Of a stretch of DNA of 12,160 nucleotides, positions 1 to 7,136 are shown piece after piece; positions within the stretch are counted from its first letter, which is position 1, and every line of letters starts with the position of its first letter. The position numbers were made by a program, and so were the translations under genes. A model generated the notes under the pieces. The model saw nothing but the letters and a program-made list of their open reading frames with translations. It was not told the DNA's origin and ran no database searches. Where the stretch lies: contig CAZGQY010000129.1 of the NCBI GenBank assembly GCA_964528035.1, positions 1 to 12,160 on the forward strand. The letters are read 5' to 3'. Source of the DNA: CAZGQY01 sp964528035. GTDB lineage: Bacteria > Pseudomonadota > Gammaproteobacteria > Methylococcales > UBA1147.

Positions 1-107
1 ACAAACAATAATCCTGCGTCAATCTTTCGCATTTTATTAAAACCTCGCTCCTTAAGAACTGAAAAACGTTTAAGCAATCGATGAGATCAAAATACCTGAT
101 TTTTTAT

Positions 108-185
108 GTAGGTTGTGGTCAAGGAACGAAACCCAACATGAACACAGTCACCGTGTTGGGTTTTGTACGCTCAAGACTAACCTGC
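108..185. repeat. REP-like intergenic palindrome
   Basis: An imperfect inverted repeat of about 78 bp. The core arms are perfect: AAACCCAACA at 129-138 and TGTTGGGTTT at 154-163, around a 15-nt loop. The outer arms also pair partly (GTAGGTT at 108-114 against AACCTGC at 179-185). As RNA it would fold into a long hairpin. The core resembles dispersed intergenic palindromes that I associate with gammaproteobacterial genomes; this family assignment is from memory and only one copy is visible here. It carries no coding sequence. It could act as a transcript-stabilising or terminating hairpin for whatever lies left of the window. Confidence 0.6.
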
Positions 186-186
186 A

Positions 187-209
187 TGCTCAGTGAATTA
201 TGCTGAGCA
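187..209. repeat. Short hairpin next to the REP-like element
   Basis: TGCTCAG at 187-193 pairs perfectly with CTGAGCA at 203-209 across a 9-nt loop. It starts one base after the REP-like palindrome and is not followed by a T-run, so a simple intrinsic terminator is unlikely. It may be part of the same repeat element or a separate protein-binding dyad. Confidence 0.4.
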
Positions 210-286
210 GTTGTGGAATTTCACTGTCGGAGTGCAGGCATATATAAGTACTGAATTTAGCGGACATGTGAGCCGTTGTATATTTT

Positions 287-322
287 GTTATATTTATACT
301 AACTTGATGATATAAATATAAC
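287..322. promoter_or_regulatory. Perfect 12-bp dyad upstream of fic (candidate operator)
   Basis: GTTATATTTATA at 287-298 is repeated as its exact reverse complement TATAAATATAAC at 311-322, separated by 12 nt. The right arm ends 4 nt before the fic ATG at 327. The dyad includes -10-like hexamers (TATACT at 295-300, TATAAA at 311-316), so a bound dimeric regulator would overlap the probable promoter. Alternatively it forms an AT-rich hairpin in the mRNA leader next to the start codon. The symmetry is seen directly; the regulatory role is inferred. Confidence 0.5.
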
Positions 323-326
323 TATT

Positions 327-1559
327 ATGGACATAAAAGCGGACATAAAAGCGGACATAGAAACAGAAGACAGAGGCGAATTCATCAGCTTGATGGAACC
401 GCTTATCATTTCAGAGCATGCCAGACAGCGGGGAGAAATTGTCGATCTTGCTGTTGAACTGGCACAAAAATCTACCGGGCTGCGGCGTAGTCTTCCTGAG
501 AACCTGCTGTCTTCGCTTGCAACACTTCTGCGCGCAATGAATTGTTACTACAGCAATCTGATTGAAGGCCATGACACGCATCCAGTCGACATCGAAAAAG
601 CATTACTTCAAGAATACAGTGCAGATGATCATCAGCGCAATCTTCAATTGGAAGCGCGTGCGCATATTGCTGTTCAAACATGGATTGATCAAGGTGGGCT
701 AATCGGCTGTGCTCTGACCGTCGAAGGTCTGCAAAACATTCATCGTCGTTTCTGCGACGACTTGCCTGAGAATTTGTTGTGGGTTGAGAACCCAGTGTTG
801 AGAAAAAGACTTCCTGTTGTAGCAGGGAAGTGGCGAAGCCACGATGTTAAAGTCGGAAGTCATATAGCCATCAGCCCTGGCGCTGTTCCGCGGTTTATGA
901 ATCGTTTTGAAAAGAGTTATCATGGCCTGGGTCGTACCAGTTCTATCCTGGCGGCAGCTTGTGCTCATCATCGTTTGCTCTGGATACATCCTTTTATCGA
1001 TGGAAATGGCCGTGTTGCGCGTCTCATGTCGCATGCCATCCTGCTTGAAACGCTCGATACCGGAGCGATCTGGTCGATTGCACGAGGCCTGGCCCGCAAT
1101 GTTGACTCTTACAAAAGCCACCTGGCAGCTTGCGATTTAACCCGCCGCAACGATCTTGATGGGCGTGGTAATCTCAGCGAGGAGACCTTTGCCAATTTTA
1201 CCGTTTTCTTTCTTAAAATTTGCATCGATCAGGTGGATTTCATGGAGAGTCTAATTCAGCCAGAAAGGCTGCGTACCCGTATTCAGCTTTGGGCTGAGGA
1301 ATCGATTCGTCTTAATGTTTTGCCTCCCAAGGCGGATGCGGTACTTAAAGCTTTGCTTTATCGGGGTGAATTACAGCGGGCAGAAATTCCCGCGATTGTG
1401 GGTACCGGTGAGCGACAAGCACGACGCATTGTAGCTGCACTGATTGCAGAAGGTGTCGTCGTATCAAAAACTAGCCGAGCCCCGCTTTGTTTGGCGTTTC
1501 CGGCCCTTATAGCCTATCGTTGGATGCCGGGATTGTTTCCGGAAAAGATCGGCAATTAG
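327..1559 (+). CDS. Fic family protein (class II AMP-transferase) with C-terminal winged-helix region
   Basis: A cytoplasmic Fic-domain enzyme of 410 residues. The family typically transfers AMP from ATP to a hydroxyl side chain of a target protein. The complete active-site motif HPFIDGNGRVAR is at residues 221-232, with catalytic His221 and the Asp-Gly-Asn-Gly-Arg phosphate and metal site. A flap-like segment (GKWR...VKVGSH, about 167-179) precedes it. The N-terminal inhibitory motif [S/T]xxxE[G/N] is present as SNLIEG at 76-81, making this a class II, self-inhibited Fic protein in which Glu80 should block ATP placement. Residues about 334-393 look like a winged helix (EIPAIVGTGERQARRIVAALIAEGVV), common in the Fic/DUF4172-like family and suggestive of DNA binding or autoregulation. 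No good Shine-Dalgarno site precedes ATG 327. An in-frame ATG at 393 (Met23) also precedes all conserved sequence and would exclude the DIKA repeats. The gene is convergent with the secretion operon and has no visible antitoxin partner. The target is unknown. Confidence 0.95.
   Translation: MDIKADIKADIETEDRGEFISLMEPLIISEHARQRGEIVDLAVELAQKSTGLRRSLPENLLSSLATLLRAMNCYYSNLIEGHDTHPVDIEKALLQEYSADDHQRNLQLEARAHIAVQTWIDQGGLIGCALTVEGLQNIHRRFCDDLPENLLWVENPVLRKRLPVVAGKWRSHDVKVGSHIAISPGAVPRFMNRFEKSYHGLGRTSSILAAACAHHRLLWIHPFIDGNGRVARLMSHAILLETLDTGAIWSIARGLARNVDSYKSHLAACDLTRRNDLDGRGNLSEETFANFTVFFLKICIDQVDFMESLIQPERLRTRIQLWAEESIRLNVLPPKADAVLKALLYRGELQRAEIPAIVGTGERQARRIVAALIAEGVVVSKTSRAPLCLAFPALIAYRWMPGLFPEKIGN
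329..360 (+). repeat. 12-bp in-frame tandem repeat at the fic start
   Basis: The 12-mer GGACATAAAAGC occurs at 329-340 and 341-352, and a partial third copy GGACATA follows at 353-359. It encodes the repeated residues DIKA directly after the initiator Met. A further AGCGGACAT lies upstream at 259-267. The unit is a multiple of three, so copy-number changes would lengthen or shorten the N terminus without a frameshift. Confidence 0.8.
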
Positions 1560-1656
1560 TTTAAGGAAATTTTCTATGCTTGTGCAGAGTTTTACTTGCT
1601 TTCGGACCTTGAATATGAACTGAAAGTTTGCCGCCGATTGCGGAAGTTATTCCTCC
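1560..1656. other. Convergent intergenic gap between fic and the hlyD-like gene
   Basis: This 97-bp stretch lies between two genes that end toward each other. I see no convincing GC-rich hairpin with a T-run for either strand. The best candidate is a 4-bp stem, CCGC/GCGG near 1631-1643, which is too weak to call a terminator. Confidence 0.6.
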
Positions 1657-3015
1657 TCAGCGCTCCTGAAACGCATTATGAAAACCCCGATTGATCGGTT
1701 TCAGCAAATATTCGAGAATGGTTTTCGCTCCGGTTAATATATTCACCTGTACCGTCATACCCGGAATAATTTTCATCTGATCCGGGTTGTCACCCAGAAA
1801 TGCTTTATCCAGGCCAATGTTGGCGCGGTAATAGGGTTTCCTCTCTTCATCAAGATAGGTGGATGCTGATATTTGTGTCACTCTTCCATCGACGTGTCCG
1901 AACTTGCCGCTGTCGTAGCTGTCGACTTTGACTTCAGTGGGTTGATCAATATGGACGTGACCAACGTCTTCGGGCAGGATTCTGGCTTCAACGATCAGGT
2001 CGTCATTGACCGGTACAATCTGCAAAATAACATCGCCAGGCTTAACAACTGCATTAATACTGGTAACTGAGATGCCTTGAATGATGCCGGAAATGGGCGC
2101 AAACAAATTGAGACGGTTAACTTTGTCCTCGGCTTTTACAAGGGATTTTTCCACTTCGGCGAGTTGACCGGCGATTTCCGATGCCTCGAATTCAACTTCT
2201 TTTTTGTGCCCGGCCAAAATTTCCAGACGACGCTTTTTGGCTTCCTGTAAGGCCATTATGGCTACACCAATGCCATCCTGCACAGATCTCAACTGGCTTT
2301 GAGTACTGGCCAGTTGGCTTTTTGTTGCCAGCAAATCGGTTTGTGAAACAATATGTTTGGAAGCCAGTTTTTCACGCATATTGACTTGTGTCTGAAGCAG
2401 GGAAATTTCCTTTTTTACGGAGTTTACCTGATTTTTTTGCCTGCGCAGCTCGCTTTCTTTTTGATTGGCCTGTGCTTTCAATACTTCTAATTCGCTATCA
2501 ACGCTGGCGATTTGCGCGGAATAGCTGGACTGGTTTTTTGCTGCCAGCCCGGGATAGTTTTTTCCAGTTTCACCAAAGTCAGGCTGTCTGTTTTCTTCAA
2601 TGGCCAGCAGTCTTTCCAGACTTAAGGATAAAGTGGCTTTTCTGACCTGCAATTGTTCGTAATCGGCCTGAGAAACCGGTAAAGCAAAACGAATCAACAG
2701 GTCTCCGGGTTTAACCTGATCACCGTTTCGAACAGCAATTTCGCTGACAATACCCCCTTCCAGATGTTGAATATCATGAATGTAACCGGCTGGGACAGCT
2801 TCTCCTTTGGCGATGGTGACTTCGTTGACAGTAGTGACCGATGCCCAGATGACTATTGCGATGAATAAAAACAGGCTGAAATAAATCGTTGTACTGATGA
2901 TACTGGCAAAGCCTTCTTCTTCAAGCTGAATTGCCTGAGCAAGAAACCGGGCTCTGGCGCGCGGTAGTTTTCGGGTTTTTTCATCTGACTGAGCAGATAA
3001 TGTTGGGTTGGTCAT
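1657..3015 (-). CDS. HlyD-family type I secretion membrane fusion protein
   Basis: The periplasmic adaptor of a type I secretion system. It is anchored in the inner membrane and joins the ABC exporter to a TolC-like outer-membrane channel. It has 452 residues, normal for the family. A basic cytoplasmic N terminus (about 1-35) is followed by a single membrane helix at about 36-60. The first half of a lipoyl/barrel-sandwich domain is at 84-110 (HLEGGIVSEIAVRNGDQVKPGD), a long Gln/Lys/Glu-rich coiled-coil hairpin spans about 115-295, and the second lipoyl half is at about 299-335 (LFAPISGIIQGI...VVKPGDVI). A beta-barrel follows, and the C-terminal family signature PGMTVQVNILTGAKTILEYL lies at 418-437, ending in LLKP. 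The ATG is 2 nt after the stop of the 720-aa ABC gene, so the genes are co-transcribed and probably translationally coupled. It is the last gene of the operon; no tolC-like gene follows. The likely cargo is the adhesin encoded divergently from 7137. Confidence 0.96.
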   Translation of the reverse strand: MTNPTLSAQSDEKTRKLPRARARFLAQAIQLEEEGFASIISTTIYFSLFLFIAIVIWASVTTVNEVTIAKGEAVPAGYIHDIQHLEGGIVSEIAVRNGDQVKPGDLLIRFALPVSQADYEQLQVRKATLSLSLERLLAIEENRQPDFGETGKNYPGLAAKNQSSYSAQIASVDSELEVLKAQANQKESELRRQKNQVNSVKKEISLLQTQVNMREKLASKHIVSQTDLLATKSQLASTQSQLRSVQDGIGVAIMALQEAKKRRLEILAGHKKEVEFEASEIAGQLAEVEKSLVKAEDKVNRLNLFAPISGIIQGISVTSINAVVKPGDVILQIVPVNDDLIVEARILPEDVGHVHIDQPTEVKVDSYDSGKFGHVDGRVTQISASTYLDEERKPYYRANIGLDKAFLGDNPDQMKIIPGMTVQVNILTGAKTILEYLLKPINRGFHNAFQER

Positions 3016-3017
3016 GG

Positions 3018-5180
3018 TTACATTTCCATTAACATTGAGATGGCTTCATCAGGCGCACCAGCGAATTGCAGGGCTCCTTGTTGCATCAGTAGCACTTTAT
3101 CGGCGAGTCGAATATGACTGGGACGATGACTGACCATAATCATTGTGCATTGTCCCTTTAAGGCCCGCAGTTGGTTCATGAAACGGGTATCGCTTTCGAA
3201 ATCCAAAGAGGCGCCCGGTTCATCGAATAACACTATATTTGCCGGGCTGACAAATGCTCGTGCAATGGATAATGAGCGCAGGAATCCGGGTGGATACTGG
3301 TCGCTGGCATTGTCACTTAAGCGAGTGTTAAAACTCTCAGGTAAGGCCTGTATTTCCTCAAGAACACCGGCTTTACCGGCGGCGATCTGTAAATCAGCGT
3401 CGGAGGCCATACCGTTACCCAAACGCATGTTTTGAGAGATGGTTCCGTGAAACATTTTGGTATCTTGTGGTACATAGGCAATCGCGCGCCTAAGTTCCAT
3501 CGCATTAAGCTGACGCATATCGATATTATCCAGATAGAGCGCACCTCCCTGAGGTTTATACATACCAGCGATCATTTTCAACAGCGTCGATTTTCCGGAG
3601 CCGGTATAGCCGGCAATGGCAACCAATTCGCCTGGATTTATCTCGGCAGAAATGCCCAGGAGCGCGGGATCAGAATCACCACTATAGCGAAAACTGACTC
3701 TGTCCAGACGGATATGGCCTTGTAGATCTTTGATCTTTAATCCATTATTAAGATCAGAACGTTCAATCGGCATTTTCATCAGCTGATTGATTTGTTTCAT
3801 TGATTTAAAGGTTTGCTGGAACTTGGATATGGACAGGAAAGCACCCTGCAAAGGTCCCAATACCCGCCAAACTAACGCCATACAAGCAATCAAGGCACCT
3901 ATAGACAGAGTGCCTTCCATGACGGCTAAAGCACCCAGAGACAGTACGGCAAGCCCGGTGGCGGTCATCATCGCCTGAGCCAGGCTGTTCATAAACGCAT
4001 TTATAACAAAGGTGTCATAGTTGGACAGTATGGCTTCGCCGGAAACTTCCCTGAAGCGTTCCCGCCAAACTGTTTCTCCACCTATGCCTTTAATTTCCTT
4101 ACGTCCGGCAAAAGTTTGAATCAGCATTCTTTGTTTGTTGTTCCTGGCTTTTCCGGAACGGCCGATTTTGCGATTCAAATTGGGGATAAATAACAGACCA
4201 ACAACGATAAAACCAAACACCATGACCAATGGTACAAAAGCAATAGGGCCGGCGAGAATCGCTATGACAATCAGGAAAAGTACAACAAAAGGCAGTTCCA
4301 GAACAATGGACGCGTTGGCGCCGGTAAAGAAATCACGTACTGAATCGAATTGTTTTAATTGTGAGAGTTGTGCGGAAACTGTAGAGCGCTCGGTATTAAT
4401 AGGTGGTAAATACAATAACTGTTTAAAGGTTTCCACACCGATCAAATAGTCCATTCGACCGGCAACTGATCCCAGGATTTTTGCGCGTAAAAATCTCAGT
4501 ACCAGGTCAGTAATGATTAATATGGCGACGCCGGACAGGAGCAACGGTAAGCTGTCCAGTGATCTGGCACCGATGACTTTGTCGTAAATGACCATAATAA
4601 ACAGCGGTACCAACAAGGCGACAATGTTGATAACAAAGGTCATCGAAAACAGATGGATAATTAATTTTCGAAAGCGTTCGGTTAAATCGCCAAACCAATT
4701 GGCGCTTATATTACTGCCGGCAGGCAAACCATGAGATGAATGTTTGTCGGTAAATAGATAAGCAGTGCCCCGGTATTTGAGTTGGTCTTCTGACAGACAG
4801 GAAACCTGCTCCTGCTGAGGATCGAAATAGCGGATTTTTCCGTTGTTTTTTTCAAGCAGAACGTATATATGCGCGGAATGGGAAACAAAGATACTGGGGT
4901 ATAATTCTGGCTGTAGCTGGTTTAACGGAATGTCCAGCGGAGAACTCTCATAGCCGAGATTGACGAGAATATTTCGCAGGTCTACGAGGTCTATTTCTGT
5001 GGCAAAATGTGGCAGTGCTTCAATCAACTCGCGGGCGATATTCTTCCATCCCAGAGCTTCCAGCAGTGGGAACAGACAGGCGGCATACGGAGAGCCCGCG
5101 GAAAAATCTTGCATTTGATTATTACGCAGAGCATCGGCGAAGCGTTCCGAAAGATCAATATTAGTGGTGTCTTTCAGCAT
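3018..5180 (-). CDS. Type I secretion ABC half-transporter with inactive C39-like N-terminal domain
   Basis: An inner-membrane permease/ATPase of 720 residues, the usual length for HlyB/LapB-type exporters. Residues 1-145 match a C39 peptidase-like domain: His104 (HIYVLL) and Asp120 (FDP) sit where the catalytic His and Asp would be, but the Cys position falls on Pro31/Tyr32 (SPYAACL), so it should bind substrate rather than cleave it, as in RTX exporters. The transmembrane domain spans about 172-460. In the nucleotide-binding domain: Walker A GYTGSGKST at 524-532, Q-loop Gln572, Walker B IVLFDE at 649-654 with Glu654 intact, and H-loop His685. The ABC signature is abnormal: YPPGF at 629-633 stands where LSGGQ is expected, followed by an otherwise normal SIARAF helix. 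Its ATG overlaps the end of the 561-aa ABC gene by 7 nt (ATGCTGA), and the hlyD-like gene starts 2 nt downstream. This supports a heterodimeric exporter with the 561-aa protein. RtxB/RtxE of MARTX systems is a precedent for paired exporter ATPases. Confidence 0.95.
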   Translation of the reverse strand: MLKDTTNIDLSERFADALRNNQMQDFSAGSPYAACLFPLLEALGWKNIARELIEALPHFATEIDLVDLRNILVNLGYESSPLDIPLNQLQPELYPSIFVSHSAHIYVLLEKNNGKIRYFDPQQEQVSCLSEDQLKYRGTAYLFTDKHSSHGLPAGSNISANWFGDLTERFRKLIIHLFSMTFVINIVALLVPLFIMVIYDKVIGARSLDSLPLLLSGVAILIITDLVLRFLRAKILGSVAGRMDYLIGVETFKQLLYLPPINTERSTVSAQLSQLKQFDSVRDFFTGANASIVLELPFVVLFLIVIAILAGPIAFVPLVMVFGFIVVGLLFIPNLNRKIGRSGKARNNKQRMLIQTFAGRKEIKGIGGETVWRERFREVSGEAILSNYDTFVINAFMNSLAQAMMTATGLAVLSLGALAVMEGTLSIGALIACMALVWRVLGPLQGAFLSISKFQQTFKSMKQINQLMKMPIERSDLNNGLKIKDLQGHIRLDRVSFRYSGDSDPALLGISAEINPGELVAIAGYTGSGKSTLLKMIAGMYKPQGGALYLDNIDMRQLNAMELRRAIAYVPQDTKMFHGTISQNMRLGNGMASDADLQIAAGKAGVLEEIQALPESFNTRLSDNASDQYPPGFLRSLSIARAFVSPANIVLFDEPGASLDFESDTRFMNQLRALKGQCTMIMVSHRPSHIRLADKVLLMQQGALQFAGAPDEAISMLMEM

Positions 5181-6859
5181 GCTTTTTTCTCGCTGGACTG
5201 CAAGATTCTTGAATTTTCTTTTGCTTGCAAAAGTATTAATTGGCCATTATGGAATCCGTATTGTTTATCACACAGGCGTAGAAAAGAGGGCCGGTGAGAG
5301 ACAATGACCATGGTTCGCTTCTGTTGTTGCATGAGCTTGATGACCTCGACCAGTCGTTGGTCATTTTTTAGATCAAAGTTAGCATTAGCATCATCAAAAA
5401 GAATGATTTGCGGGTGACCGACCAGTGAACGAATCATGATGATTTTTTGTTTGACCCCTTCGGGTAAATTGTCCATCGCGGCGCCCCCAATAAATGTATC
5501 CAGTCCGTTGGGTAAGCGTGAGGTGACTTCTTCTAGACCCAGTAATTTAGATAACTCGATGGCGTCTTCCGCGGCTTCGTCTTCTCGGTATAAAGTCATG
5601 TTTTCGAGGATGGTTCCTTCTACCAATACGCCGTTTTGAGGGACGATGCCAATCTGTGATCGTAAAAATTCGGCTTTGTATTGATCGAGTGGGTGGCCAT
5701 CCAGTTTAATGCTGCCACTGTTTGGTTCTATAAAACCGGAGAGTAAATTAATTAAAGTGCTTTTTCCGGCACCATTCTTACCGGAAATACCGATTGATTC
5801 GCCGGGCTGTATGGTTAACGATAACTTATCCAGAATGTTGTGTGTTTGGCTCGCGTATTTAAAACTGACCTGCTCTAATTCAATAGAACCCTTGAATTTT
5901 TCAATCGATCGAATCTCTCCGGACGTTTCTTTTTGCAGTGCGAAAAGCTCATTGACTTTGGCAAGCGCCAGTTTGGTTGATTGAAACTGGATCCAGATAT
6001 TCATGGCTTTCAGGCCAGGTTGCAGTACCCGGCTGGTTAGCATGGTTCCAGCTGCCAGACCACCGACGGTTAATTCTCCGTGAACCACATAGATGCTGCC
6101 GATGCCGACAAAACTGATGACTGCCAACTGAGAAAAAGTTGCACCAATACCCTGGACAATACTGTTGTATCGGCTAAGTTCGTAAATGCTTTCAGCAGAT
6201 TGCAACTGCAATTTTTCATATCGCCTCAGCATAAAAGCTTCCATCGCCATGGATTTGATCGTATGAATACCCTGCAGGGACTCGATAATGAAATTTTGCC
6301 GTCGGTCTTCCATGGTTGATCGGGTGACCAATGCCTGATGAAGTTTTTTACCTGTAGTGAAGGAAACAAAAAGGAATATTCCAAGTAAAACCAAAGGAAT
6401 AGAAATTAGCGGACCAGCGATTGTTCCAACCAGTACAAGAAAAATCAGAACAAATGGAAAATCCATGAGTAACAAAATGGATTGGCCCGAATAAAACTCC
6501 TGAATTTTCTCCAGCGCATGAATTTTGTCTATGTAGTACCCCGTCGGTTTATTCTCAAAATCCAGTGAGTTGGTATGCAGAATTTGATCCATCGCATCCA
6601 GGCTGGCGGCGTGATCAAATTTCGCGCTTTCCCAGCTTAAGATGGTGGATCGCAGGGTTTTCAGTAAACAATCGCTAATGATTATGACCACCATGCCGAT
6701 AATTAATACGATAAAGGTATCGATTGCCTGATGGGGAATTATTCGATCGTAAAATTGCAGAATCACAAACGGCAAAGCCAGCGCAAAAATATTAATCAAC
6801 AACGAAGAGATTAATATTTCAGGTCGACGCCAGGTTTTAGGTAGAGAAAATGTTTGCAA
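5174..6859 (-). CDS. Type I secretion-associated ABC half-transporter, degenerate ATPase, TTG start
   Basis: The first gene of the operon: an inner-membrane ABC half-transporter of 561 residues that starts almost directly with membrane helices and lacks a C39-like domain. The transmembrane domain covers about 14-300. In the nucleotide-binding domain, Walker A is intact (GKNGAGKST at 360-368), the Q-loop is Gln408 and the H-loop is His522. Two key elements deviate. The signature LSGGQ is LPEGV at 465-469, and Walker B reads IILFDD (485-490), so Asp490 replaces the catalytic Glu. This points to weak or no hydrolysis at the site built on its own Walker motifs. The only plausible initiator is TTG at 6859-6857: an in-frame TAA lies two codons upstream, and no ATG occurs before the first membrane helices. 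A GGGTAA sequence (6871-6866) gives at best a weak ribosome site. Low-efficiency initiation may limit expression. It most likely pairs with the 720-aa ABC protein. Confidence 0.94.
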   Translation of the reverse strand: MQTFSLPKTWRRPEILISSLLINIFALALPFVILQFYDRIIPHQAIDTFIVLIIGMVVIIISDCLLKTLRSTILSWESAKFDHAASLDAMDQILHTNSLDFENKPTGYYIDKIHALEKIQEFYSGQSILLLMDFPFVLIFLVLVGTIAGPLISIPLVLLGIFLFVSFTTGKKLHQALVTRSTMEDRRQNFIIESLQGIHTIKSMAMEAFMLRRYEKLQLQSAESIYELSRYNSIVQGIGATFSQLAVISFVGIGSIYVVHGELTVGGLAAGTMLTSRVLQPGLKAMNIWIQFQSTKLALAKVNELFALQKETSGEIRSIEKFKGSIELEQVSFKYASQTHNILDKLSLTIQPGESIGISGKNGAGKSTLINLLSGFIEPNSGSIKLDGHPLDQYKAEFLRSQIGIVPQNGVLVEGTILENMTLYREDEAAEDAIELSKLLGLEEVTSRLPNGLDTFIGGAAMDNLPEGVKQKIIMIRSLVGHPQIILFDDANANFDLKNDQRLVEVIKLMQQQKRTMVIVSHRPSFLRLCDKQYGFHNGQLILLQAKENSRILQSSEKKAC

Positions 6860-7081
6860 GGAATATTACCCGCATAATTTATTGAAAATATAGAAAAACA
6901 GAGCAATATCAGGCTGCTGGTTTTTAGCTTTATCAACTATAAAAGTAGCAGGAATTTCGGTAATTTTTTTGCTTGTTAAGAATTCAGTTAATAAATGGGC
7001 AATTAATATGCCACAGGTTTTAAAATTGATTCGATTTCTTTGGTGAGTGGAAATTCAGCGTAAATAATCTGTTTGCGGTTT

Positions 7082-7116
7082 TTTTGCAGCAAAATGCGAA
7101 TGAATGCATATTCGCA
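7082..7116. promoter_or_regulatory. Two abutting palindromes in the adhesin leader
   Basis: TTTTGC-A-GCAAAA (7082-7094) is a palindrome with one central base. Directly adjoining it, TGCGAAT (7095-7101) pairs with ATTCGCA (7110-7116) around an 8-nt loop containing ATGCAT. The octamer GCAAAATG occurs at both 7089-7096 and 7114-7121. The pair lies downstream of the candidate -10 and ends 8 nt before the ribosome site. It could be an operator for a dimeric regulator or a leader hairpin. Confidence 0.4.
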
Positions 7117-7124
7117 AAATGTAT

Positions 7125-7129
7125 AAGGG
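7125..7129 (+). promoter_or_regulatory. Ribosome binding site of the adhesin gene
   Basis: AAGGG lies 7 nt before ATG 7137. This fixes the start of the giant frame in preference to any downstream ATG. Confidence 0.6.
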
Positions 7130-7136
7130 TTAGGCT

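Larger units (their letters stand above)
6860..7136. promoter_or_regulatory. Divergent AT-rich regulatory region between secretion operon and adhesin gene
   Basis: This 277-bp non-coding stretch must hold promoters for both directions. For the adhesin a candidate is TTGGTG (7040-7045), a 17-bp spacer and AATAAT (7063-7068); the -10 matches consensus at 5 of 6 positions and the -35 at 3 of 6. For the operon several AT-rich hexamers exist but none stands out. Two dyads lie near the adhesin start and are listed separately. The head-to-head arrangement makes co-regulation of exporter and substrate plausible, but this is inferred. Confidence 0.5.

Noticed and set aside
86..105. Terminator-like ATCA/TGAT stem followed by five T
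   Set aside because: The stem is only 4 bp and AT-rich, so it is too weak to call.
327..1559. Fic-type toxin-antitoxin module
   Set aside because: There is no small antitoxin gene upstream; the inhibitory SNLIEG motif is built into the same protein, which marks a class II Fic protein rather than a two-gene FicTA/VbhTA pair.
1640..1659. Strong AGGAGG ribosome-site-like sequence on the minus strand at the hlyD stop, hinting at a downstream gene
   Set aside because: No ATG, GTG or TTG lies at suitable distance and no coding sequence follows before the convergent fic gene.
4746..5180. Active C39 peptidase domain in the 720-aa ABC protein
   Set aside because: The Cys position is Pro/Tyr (SPYAACL); only the His and Asp are kept, so bacteriocin-type leader cleavage is unlikely.
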